13,919 nt of DNA from Lentisphaerota bacterium (GTDB taxonomy: Bacteria > Verrucomicrobiota > Lentisphaeria > Oligosphaerales > Oligosphaeraceae). The notes beneath the pieces were generated by a model, which had not been told where the DNA came from, did no database searches, and saw nothing but the letters and a program-made list of their open reading frames with translations. The number at the start of each line of letters is the position of its first letter. The first letter of the stretch is position 1. Below, in pieces: positions 7,426 to 13,919 of the stretch. The stretch is from positions 1 to 13,919 of the forward strand of contig JAAZKQ010000631.1 in NCBI GenBank assembly GCA_012799755.1, in the 5' to 3' direction. A program made the translations under genes and the position numbers.

Positions 7426-7725
7426 GATTGGCAGGCGACGCAGCCGCAGGAAGTCCTTGTAATCCTCAAGCAATTCGCCAATACTGGCCCGGGCGACGTT
7501 GGTCAGATGGAGCTCGGTTTTCTTCGAGGTGGCGGATGCCAGGCTGCCCTCGACAATATTCTGCTTGCCGGAGCGCGCTGATTGTTCCATCTGGTCGCGC
7601 GTACGCGATCCCATGCGCACCCACTTCTCCGCCAGGTAATAGGTCGCAACGAAGATGATCAGCGACTTCTTGTAGCTGTGCAACGCCTCATAACCGCCAT
7701 GCGGCGGAATAAAGCCCTGATGCAT
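7423..7725 (-). CDS. Four-helix-bundle protein (S23/23S-IVS-like), N-terminal part
   Basis: This 100-residue product belongs to the four-helix-bundle family related to proteins encoded in 23S rRNA intervening sequences and to the Avd accessory protein of diversity-generating retroelements. The core is clear: LHSYKKSLIIFVATYYLAEKW, then QMEQSARSGKQNIVEGSLASATSKKTE, then VARASIGELLEDYKDFLR. Family members form small ring oligomers with basic surfaces; the function of stand-alone copies is unknown. The start is ATG 7725, with GGGAGG ideally placed upstream. It stops at an in-frame TAG where the gene clearly should continue into the suffix and zinc-ribbon part (to 7015), giving an original protein of about 236 residues. 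It is the only gene between the 65-bp direct repeats. The truncated piece could still fold as a bundle. Confidence 0.85.
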   Translation of the reverse strand: MHQGFIPPHGGYEALHSYKKSLIIFVATYYLAEKWVRMGSRTRDQMEQSARSGKQNIVEGSLASATSKKTELHLTNVARASIGELLEDYKDFLRLRRLPI

Positions 7726-7834
7726 GGAAGACCTCCCTCATTGTGCGGGCTACAGGTGGCAAGGCTAGGTGTGGGTGAGACACCGGCGAAGTATAGGCGG
7801 TTGCATGGGGCGACGGGGAAAGTGGGAGGGTAGC

Positions 7835-7947
7835 ATGGGACGTATAGGACGTAGAGGACGTATGAGACGTATGGCGATGGGACGCATGGGCCCCGGGAGA
7901 CGCATGAGACGTATGGCGATGGGACGCACGAGCCCGGGAGACGTATG
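7835..7947 (-). repeat. 9-bp-period tandem array in opposite orientation
   Basis: The plus strand shows GGGACGTAT/GGGACGCAT-like units, the reverse complement of the unit in the two flanking arrays. Unit starts at 7835, 7844, 7853, 7862 and 7871 keep the 9-bp step, then the spacing becomes irregular. The array also holds GGGCCC/CCCGGG palindromic stretches. No gene is visible in 7726-8042 beyond the repeats and the four-helix ribosome binding site. Confidence 0.85.
7864..7946. repeat. Tandem duplication, about 42-bp unit, two copies
   Basis: Copies at 7864-7905 and 7906-7946 share their first 23 bp exactly (GAGACGTATGGCGATGGGAC onward). They differ afterwards by three substitutions and a 1-bp gap, giving 38 of 42 matching. 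This higher-order unit sits on top of the 9-bp period and shows that the array grows by segmental duplication. Confidence 0.8.
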
Positions 7948-7964
7948 CTGCCGGCGCATCACAA

Positions 7965-8031
7965 GTCCCATTCGTCCCATTTGTCCCATACACATAGGTC
8001 CCATACGTCGCCTACGTCCCATACGTCCCAT
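7965..8031 (+). repeat. 9-bp-period tandem array B (right), containing the right 65-bp direct repeat
   Basis: Units start at 7965, 7974, 7983, 7998, 8007, 8016 and 8025, the same 9-9-15-9-9-9 spacing as array A. Bases 7967-8031 are identical to 6914-6978. The array ends 11 bp from the A2M stop codon. It is not a CRISPR: units are too short and no variable spacers exist. Confidence 0.9.
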
Positions 8032-8042
8032 CCCTAAGCAAC

Positions 8043-9179
8043 CTACCGATCTTCAATCCAAATCTTCCCCTCATGGCTGTTCCCCCGCAATTCCGGAGCG
8101 TACATGCCCGCAATAACGCTCGGCAGGGCGCTGAACTTCCCGGGAATCTCAGCCCGTAGACGGTAGCTGAGGCTATGGGTGCCGCGAGCGATGCTGTGGA
8201 AGAAGAAGACCACGCGGTTGTCGCGAAACTCCGCATAAGCCCCCATGGCGCCGGGAATGTAGCCGCTGCGGAGATCAACGGGCTCGGTGCCGGCGGCCTT
8301 GAAGTCCTCCAGCAGGATATACTCGTAGTCATTTTTACTGTCAATGACCAGCTCAATTTCCATCAGCTGGCCGCTGGCGAGGGCTTCACCGGGAGCAATG
8401 GGCTCACGGCGGTAGCGTTCCACGCGTTTGTCGGCAATCTGTCCGCTGGCGCTGGCGCTGTGGATATGCTCGTCATCACGGATGAGCTTGAAGATGCGCC
8501 GTTCCACCTTGAGTTCAAGACCGGCGGCGGCGATGGGGTCTTCGAGAGTGAAATAGCTCAGGTAGCTGTTGTAGTAGAGCGGGCCCCGTCCATGCTTGCG
8601 GATGTGCAGAACGTGCTCGCCGGTGCTGAGCTGCTCGGGCCTGAGCTCTACGGTGAAATCGCCGGTGAAGAGATTATCCTTGGTGACGCGGCTTTCAGCG
8701 ATGCGCTGGCCGTCAAGCAACACCTCAACGCTCATATCCGGCGTATCTTCGCCACTGGCTTTGAGGTAGGCGGCGAAGGCTTCGAGGCAGGCGGCGGTGT
8801 CGCGGGTGGAACGCCAGTAGGTCGCGTGTTTGCGGTTGTTGAGCAGGTACTTCACCAGCCGCGGCGCCACGGCGCCGGCGGGCTCGGTGGCGGCCAACAG
8901 ACGCAGGTATGCCGCGTGGGTCTCAATTTCATCGCCATACCAGCACCACCAGTAGCCGTCGTTGCCGATCTTGAGCCACGCGGTCTGATTTTCGTCATCC
9001 TGCACCAGGCACTGACTGAGATTGCGCATGAGCTCGGGCAAACGCGCGTCACCGGCGGCGTGGTAGCCCAGGGCAAGCAGCGCCAGACCATAGACGGACA
9101 GCTGCGTTTTGTCACGATAGAGATAGTCGGCCATGGCCGGATCAGCTTGACCGGCATCGGCCAGGACGCGGTAAACCAT
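8043..9179 (-). CDS. A2M-family protein, C-terminal part after an in-frame TGA
   Basis: This is the 3' part of the large A2M gene. The frame runs unbroken from the TGA at 9275 through 31 codons (YQRDELAKLRNHDRNAPEKE and on) to ADNLDAMVYRVLADAG, where an ATG at 9179 happens to fall. Residues 1 to about 145 are helical repeats completing the thioester-containing alpha-toroid (LALLALGYHAAGD; GDEIETHAAYLRLL). The remainder is beta-rich: VEVLLDGQRIAESRVTKDNL, HVLHIRKHGRGPLYYNSYLS, then SYRLRAEIPGKFSALPSVIAGMYAPEL, typical of the C-terminal macroglobulin/receptor-like domains. I find no ribosome binding site for 9179, so separate expression is unlikely. It ends with TAG at 8043. Confidence 0.85.
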   Translation of the reverse strand: MVYRVLADAGQADPAMADYLYRDKTQLSVYGLALLALGYHAAGDARLPELMRNLSQCLVQDDENQTAWLKIGNDGYWWCWYGDEIETHAAYLRLLAATEPAGAVAPRLVKYLLNNRKHATYWRSTRDTAACLEAFAAYLKASGEDTPDMSVEVLLDGQRIAESRVTKDNLFTGDFTVELRPEQLSTGEHVLHIRKHGRGPLYYNSYLSYFTLEDPIAAAGLELKVERRIFKLIRDDEHIHSASASGQIADKRVERYRREPIAPGEALASGQLMEIELVIDSKNDYEYILLEDFKAAGTEPVDLRSGYIPGAMGAYAEFRDNRVVFFFHSIARGTHSLSYRLRAEIPGKFSALPSVIAGMYAPELRGNSHEGKIWIEDR

Positions 9180-9272
9180 CGCGTCAAGGTTATCCGCGTG
9201 ACGTTTGCGGGGTTCTTTCTCGGGCGCGTTGCGGTCGTGATTCCGCAGCTTGGCGAGTTCGTCCCGCTGGTA

Positions 9273-9275
9273 TCA
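9273..9275 (-). other. In-frame TGA splitting the A2M gene
   Basis: The codons on the minus strand read GGT CAG CAA TGG CTG GCG TGA TAC CAG CGG GAC. Both sides read as continuous A2M helical domain. A single change from CGA (Arg) or TGG (Trp) would explain the stop. The stop falls about 131 codons after the thioester Cys. Confidence 0.88.
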
Positions 9276-12200
9276 CGCCAGCCATTGCTGACCGCGTTCG
9301 AGGACGCCATCGGGCGCGACCACGCGGCATTGCGCAGCCAGTTGCAAACCATGCACCACCTGCGCGCTGGTATGGGGCCAGGAGCGCTCGCCCCAGCCGC
9401 TGAACCAGCCCCAGCCGCCGTCGCCGCACTGCATGGCGCTGAGTTCATCCACGCCCTTGCGGACGATTGAGCCCATTTCGGCTTCGTCAAAGACCGGATC
9501 GCGCTTATAGCGGCGCCATTGCGCGGCACGCTCCTGGGGACCGCCCAGCTCCTGGGCATTGAGATTGGCGCGCTTGGCGGCAATGTCTTGCAGGGACAAG
9601 CCCATCTCGCGCAGAGCATTCTGAGTCAACACCGCCGGCAGGAAACGGTTGAGGGTTTGCTCCGTGCAGCCGTAGGGATAGTCCAGCAGATAGGGCACGG
9701 CATCAATCATCGCCATGGCCAGCGACGGCGACCAGCGCAAGGTCAGGCGGGTAGTCTCCGGTCGGCGTTCGGCAGGAATGACAAGGTTGATGCGCCCCTC
9801 GCGGTCATCCGGGCGCAGCATGCCGGAACTGGCCACCATTTTGTCCTGCCCATGCACATAGACGGGGAAGCGCTGTTCCATGGCGTCGGATTCCTCATCC
9901 GTGAGCGCCTTGACGCGAATGACGGCCTCGCCGTCCTGACGGACGCGGACCTGCCAGTCCACGCGGGCTTCGCCCTGGCTGTCCACGCGGACGACCTTGC
10001 GCGCCGCCTCCACGGCCTCCAGACAAGACCCGTCCAATTCAAGCAAAACCGTGACGTTCTTGGCAGTGTCAAGATGATTGTTGACAATGGCGCTGAGCAG
10101 CAACTCGTCCTTTTGCACAAAGAAGCGCGGCGCTTGCAGGCGCACCATCATATCCTTGGCCGCGATGATCTCCGTGGCGCCGCTGCCGACGCTCATGCCG
10201 TCGCCCACGGCCCAGACTTGGACCTTCCAGGTCGTCAGACTGTCCGGCATGGGAATGCTGACCTTAGCCAGACCATCGGCGGCGACGTCCAGATTGGCCA
10301 CCCACAATGCCGTATCAGCAAAATTGCTGCGCAACACCGGCGCGGCCATCTCGCCATCGCCGCCACCCATGCCCCCGATGTCGGCTTCCATGGCCACAGA
10401 CAGCTTGGCGGCAGGTGCCCCCATGGGCATGGCATTCATAACCATGCCGCCAGCGGCTGATTTTAGGCGTGTAAGACGGCGTCTCGTTCTTCCTACCTCG
10501 CCGGACATGGCCAGCCCCTCCGCGTAGTCCATATCCAGCAGCAAATGACCGAAAAGACCGATGTAGGGGTAGCCCTCTTCATCTTCCTTGAGGAGATTCT
10601 GCAGCCACCAGGTCATAACCGCGCCGTCGTCATCCGGATCATGATGCCGGCGCCACTTCCAGAACACGGCGCGGATATCGCGTTCGGCGCTATCGCCGGC
10701 GATGTAGTCCAGGCTCTTGTCATAAACGGCGATGACCACCGAGCCGGTGACGGGCCGCCCTTCGTGATCACACAGGCGCAGAGTCAACTCCGTGGCAGCG
10801 CCGGGCTTGACTTTCTCGGCCGCCACAGTCTCGACCTCAATCACCTTCTTCGCCGGCGGCACGATGATTTCCCGGGCGATATTGTGGAAGACGCCATTGG
10901 CCATGGTGTAGGCCTCCACGAAGAAATTGGGCATATCGGCCTGGCTGATGCTGATGGGCACCACGACGCTGTGTCCCCGCAAGCGCAAGACCTTCGGCCT
11001 GGGCAGAACGCCGTCCACAGGCCGGATAAAGAGCATGACCACGCTGTCGGCCTGCTCGGTGTTGATGAGCAGCTGGACGCTTTCGCCGGGAGCGTACTCC
11101 GCTTTGTCCGGGATGAGTTCCAGGCCATTGTAGCGGAAGGCGCGTTCATCGCTGCCCTCGCCGCGGATAATGACGATCACGGCGCCTTCGCCTTCACGGC
11201 CCTTTTCATCTCGCAGGGTCCAGGCCAGGCGATACTGGCCGGGTTCGGAAGCGCTGAAGGCCTGCTGGGCGCGGCCGTCGGCGTCGCTGGCCAGCGGCCA
11301 TTCGCGCACCACGCTTTCGCTGGGCGTGCCGTCGGGCGCATAGCGAATGCGCAGGAGCTTGAGCACGCCCTGCCCCTTGACCGGCTTGCCATCGGCCCGT
11401 CGGGCCTGGGCAAAGACCATGCCCGGCTCACCCACACGATAATACCCACGGTCCAGCCACAGTGTGGCCTGGAAAGGCGCCCGGGGCACAATGACGCTGC
11501 CTTGGCCGACAATGGTCCGTCGAGACTGGTCGCGCACTTCAGCCGTAATTTCATAGCGGTGATCGCGGTCGCCAAGCAGCTCTTTGACCAGGGCGCTGTC
11601 AATCTCGACCTGCAGCGTGCCGTCCGCCGCCAGCGGCCGCTCCAGCTGCAAGACGACTTCCGGCGGCTCATTTGAGAAGCGCCGCCGCCCCAGCCAAGGC
11701 GGCGCCGGGCAGCCCCGGCCCCAGCGGCCCCAGCCGGGATACCACGGGTAGTCTTCGCCCAGCCAGCCGTAGCCGTTGCCGTAGAACCAGTCCCAGTCAC
11801 GCAACGGCCACCAAGACCCTTCATGGTCGTAGCGCAACACTTTCACCGAAACCTGCCCTTCATTCACCGGCCCGCCAAAATAATAGCGGGCACGGACGCC
11901 GACGGTAATCTTGTCGCCCAGCATCGGTGGTTCCTCGGGAAGGTCCACCAGCACTTCAAACTCGGGCTTCTTGTATTCCTCGACCCGGAACGAGAGTGAT
12001 CCATAGAAGTTGCGGCTGTCGTCATTTCTGATATTGAGGTAGTATTGCCCCAAGGGTGCGTCAGCGGGAACCGTCCACGAGCCGTCCATGCCGCCGAAGC
12101 GGTCCGCCGTCAGAACAGTGCTCATCACTTCGTCGCCGCGAGGATTTGTGAGTGCCACACGGAACGCTCTGCCTTCCAGTGGATTGCTGCCACTAAGCTC

Positions 12201-13919
12201 GTAGTGAACCTGCGCCGCCCAGAATTTGTAGTGGACGACATGGCCAGGGCGATAAACTGGCCGGTCACTGATGCCGAACACGCTTTCCTGCACAAAGAAC
12301 TGCTCGGGCAATGGCCGGGGTGAAAGGTAATCGTAGCCATGGCAGCAATACTGGCCGCCGGCTGTGCGCGCCTCGGCCAGCCAGCGATGCCCCCTGTCGG
12401 GATCACCAAGGCGACGGGCATCCAGATGTACAAAGCCGTCGGCGTCGGTCAACTCCGCCAAACGCCGGGTGACGACACGCCTGCCTCCGCCGGCGCCGCC
12501 CCAATCCGTCGTCCAGCCGAAGAAATCAATTTTGGCATTGGCGACAGGATGGCCACTGGCGGCGTTCAGAAGCTGCCAGGAAATGCCATTGTCAGCAGCC
12601 TTGCGGACCAATTTGATGTCCTCAAGCAACAACATTTGCCGGGCGACATTGCCGTTGGGCATGGTCGCCACCACCCAGTAGGCGCCGGCGTCCTGCACGG
12701 GCACGGTGATGCGCGTCACCGTGTCCAGATGCCGTTCCCTGGGCTGCAAGGGTTGCTCCCAGACTTCGGGTTTTCCCAGCAGATACTTCTCGCCGCCTTC
12801 GGCTAGGACGAGTTCCGGCAGCGCCTGTAAATCCCCCCATCGCCAGTCCAGATCACGGTCTCTACGCGTTTTTTCGATGTGCCGTTGCGATTCGCGCACG
12901 AGCGCCGGCAGGTCCAGCCGCTGTACGCTCAGGGTAACTGTGCGGGCATTGCGGAAGCAGAGCTCCACCTCCGCGCGCCGCCCCGCCAGCTGAACCTCGC
13001 CCGGGCGGAATTCGCACCAGTTGCCGGTGATGGCCGCCATGTGCTGAATAAATCTCTGGCCGCCCCAGCGCTCGTGTCCGTTCTGCAACCAGCGCAGGGC
13101 CTTGTCGTACTGGCGGCTATTTTCATAAATCTCCACCAGCTGCCACAACGCCGACAAAGCCTGTGAACCGTTTCCCTCAGCGAGAGTGTGATAGATGCTG
13201 ATGTAATTGAACTCGTCCGGCAGGGCAAAGCGGCGAATGCCGTTGGCGAGGCGGGCGATAGTCTCATCATCACGCAGCGTTTGCAAAGCACTGATGCCGC
13301 TGACTTCTTCCTTGTCACGAGGGCGGTAGAACCACGGCGAACTCCGCAGCGTCTGTACGCCAAAGTTCTCGTACAGAAAGCCAGCCAGCCGCATATGCGC
13401 GCAGTCCCGGCTATTTTCATCGCCCTTGCTGATCATTTCCGCCAGCACCCAGCGCCAGCGCTCGCCGTCATTTTTGGCGACGGCGAAAGATTCGGGCACC
13501 CGATAAAAAATGGGCTCGCCCTGCTCGTCCACCGGTGCGCCGGGCGGATCGGCGACCTCTTCTTCGGCAGAAGTAACGTCGAGTTTTGCATCAAAATCAG
13601 TAAGGGTTTGCAGACGCCACGACTGCCGACCGCCCTGGTTCAGGACATTGGCATAGGCCAGCCAATATTCGGCTTTGCTCTGGCTGTCCAGCGTCGGCAG
13701 GTCTCGCAGGAAATTCTCGTAGGAATCCCGGAAGAGCCGCAGTTGCGTGCGGCGGTCGTGCTGTTCAACCTGGCGGAACTGCTCCCAGTTACCACCGCGC
13801 TGATGCCCCCGCCGAAACTCGCCGGCGATGACATGGCCGTAGGAGGGGATGCTTGCCAAGGCCTCGTGCACCGCCAGCGCCAACTGCCAGTCGCCAGGCC
13901 GCAGGACCACGCAGTCCGC
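9273..13919 (-). CDS. Alpha-2-macroglobulin family protein, large N-terminal part (5' end outside window)
   Basis: The gene is open at the right edge (codons continue past the GTG at 13910), so the signal peptide or lipobox cannot be seen. Bacterial A2Ms trap invading proteases in the periplasm or at the surface through a reactive thioester. Numbering from 13910: an N-terminal helical/TPR-like region at 1-300; macroglobulin domains follow, with MG2 at about 541-645 (GISDRPVYRPGHVVHYKFWA); a Trp/Tyr-rich stretch at about 699-745; the bait-region domain at about 930-1070; a flexible Gly/Met/Ala-rich linker at about 1136-1190 that may be the protease bait; the A2M signature at about 1190-1280 (TALWVANLDVAADGLAKVSI; MPDSLTTWKVQVWAVGD); and the thioester PYGCTEQTLNRF with Cys1415. 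The chain ends at a TGA after GQQWLA. The combined frame to 8043 is over 1,950 codons. No pbpC neighbour is visible. Confidence 0.92.
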   Translation of the reverse strand, partial: ADCVVLRPGDWQLALAVHEALASIPSYGHVIAGEFRRGHQRGGNWEQFRQVEQHDRRTQLRLFRDSYENFLRDLPTLDSQSKAEYWLAYANVLNQGGRQSWRLQTLTDFDAKLDVTSAEEEVADPPGAPVDEQGEPIFYRVPESFAVAKNDGERWRWVLAEMISKGDENSRDCAHMRLAGFLYENFGVQTLRSSPWFYRPRDKEEVSGISALQTLRDDETIARLANGIRRFALPDEFNYISIYHTLAEGNGSQALSALWQLVEIYENSRQYDKALRWLQNGHERWGGQRFIQHMAAITGNWCEFRPGEVQLAGRRAEVELCFRNARTVTLSVQRLDLPALVRESQRHIEKTRRDRDLDWRWGDLQALPELVLAEGGEKYLLGKPEVWEQPLQPRERHLDTVTRITVPVQDAGAYWVVATMPNGNVARQMLLLEDIKLVRKAADNGISWQLLNAASGHPVANAKIDFFGWTTDWGGAGGGRRVVTRRLAELTDADGFVHLDARRLGDPDRGHRWLAEARTAGGQYCCHGYDYLSPRPLPEQFFVQESVFGISDRPVYRPGHVVHYKFWAAQVHYELSGSNPLEGRAFRVALTNPRGDEVMSTVLTADRFGGMDGSWTVPADAPLGQYYLNIRNDDSRNFYGSLSFRVEEYKKPEFEVLVDLPEEPPMLGDKITVGVRARYYFGGPVNEGQVSVKVLRYDHEGSWWPLRDWDWFYGNGYGWLGEDYPWYPGWGRWGRGCPAPPWLGRRRFSNEPPEVVLQLERPLAADGTLQVEIDSALVKELLGDRDHRYEITAEVRDQSRRTIVGQGSVIVPRAPFQATLWLDRGYYRVGEPGMVFAQARRADGKPVKGQGVLKLLRIRYAPDGTPSESVVREWPLASDADGRAQQAFSASEPGQYRLAWTLRDEKGREGEGAVIVIIRGEGSDERAFRYNGLELIPDKAEYAPGESVQLLINTEQADSVVMLFIRPVDGVLPRPKVLRLRGHSVVVPISISQADMPNFFVEAYTMANGVFHNIAREIIVPPAKKVIEVETVAAEKVKPGAATELTLRLCDHEGRPVTGSVVIAVYDKSLDYIAGDSAERDIRAVFWKWRRHHDPDDDGAVMTWWLQNLLKEDEEGYPYIGLFGHLLLDMDYAEGLAMSGEVGRTRRRLTRLKSAAGGMVMNAMPMGAPAAKLSVAMEADIGGMGGGDGEMAAPVLRSNFADTALWVANLDVAADGLAKVSIPMPDSLTTWKVQVWAVGDGMSVGSGATEIIAAKDMMVRLQAPRFFVQKDELLLSAIVNNHLDTAKNVTVLLELDGSCLEAVEAARKVVRVDSQGEARVDWQVRVRQDGEAVIRVKALTDEESDAMEQRFPVYVHGQDKMVASSGMLRPDDREGRINLVIPAERRPETTRLTLRWSPSLAMAMIDAVPYLLDYPYGCTEQTLNRFLPAVLTQNALREMGLSLQDIAAKRANLNAQELGGPQERAAQWRRYKRDPVFDEAEMGSIVRKGVDELSAMQCGDGGWGWFSGWGERSWPHTSAQVVHGLQLAAQCRVVAPDGVLERGQQWLA
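9657..9668 (-). other. Thioester motif CTEQ of the A2M protein
   Basis: Codons TGC ACG GAG CAA encode Cys-Thr-Glu-Gln, the C-x-E-Q set that forms the internal Cys-Gln thioester in active A2M and complement proteins. The flanks PYG and TLNRF fit the family. Its survival shows the protein was selected as a thioester-type trap until the downstream stop arose. Confidence 0.9.

Larger units (their letters stand above)
7835..8031 (-). repeat. 34-bp imperfect inverted repeat; strong hairpin in minus-strand RNA
   Basis: Arms are 7835-7868 and 7998-8031, matching at 30 of 34 positions when one is reverse-complemented. Three of the four differences are A on the plus strand of one arm against G in the other. 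In minus-strand RNA these become G-U wobbles, leaving one C-C mismatch. In plus-strand RNA they would be A-C mismatches. The hairpin begins 11 nt after the A2M stop codon and ends about 110 nt before the four-helix start. It could stabilise the A2M mRNA 3' end or end transcription, but it has no T-tract. Confidence 0.75.

Noticed and set aside
6903..8031. CRISPR array
   Set aside because: Units are about 9 bp with no unique spacers and no cas genes nearby.
9273..9275. Selenocysteine or reassigned codon at the TGA
   Set aside because: TGA ends lptD and rsfS normally, the position is not a redox site in the family, and no SECIS-like structure is apparent. A mutation or error is simpler.

Overview
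The window looks like the chromosome of a Gram-negative bacterium of moderately high GC. It carries an LptD-type lipopolysaccharide transporter, a large periplasm- or surface-type alpha-2-macroglobulin (A2M) and HtpG. The 'four helix bundle plus suffix plus zinc ribbon' protein and intergenic arrays of a 9-bp GTCCCATAC-like unit remind me of uncultured PVC-group bacteria (Lentisphaerota/Kiritimatiellota). That placement is a recollection, not a demonstrated match.

Layout, left to right. All genes are on the minus strand except one. (1) htpG, 139-2085, has its own leader and is separated from lptD by a likely rho-independent terminator. (2) A probable operon reads right to left as nadD (NAD synthesis), rsfS (ribosome silencing factor) and lptD (outer-membrane LPS translocon). 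It is driven by a good sigma70-like promoter at 5972-5999. (3) A calcineurin-like metallophosphoesterase, 6100-6831, is the only plus-strand gene and is divergent from nadD. (4) An accessory island, about 6903-8031, holds a four-helix-bundle gene split by an in-frame TAG. It is flanked by two perfect 65-bp direct repeats built of 9-bp units. An array in the opposite orientation next to the right copy gives a 34-bp inverted repeat. (5) A very large A2M-family gene, 8043 to beyond 13919, has an intact CTEQ thioester motif but is split by an in-frame TGA just after the thioester.

The housekeeping half is ordinary and intact. The unusual material is on the right. Two neighbouring genes each carry one premature stop with the reading frame otherwise kept, and a repeat-bounded cassette can form a long RNA hairpin immediately downstream of the A2M gene. 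TAG and TGA both serve as ordinary terminal stops elsewhere in the window, so a reassigned genetic code is unlikely. Recent nonsense mutation, sequence error or programmed readthrough remain possible.
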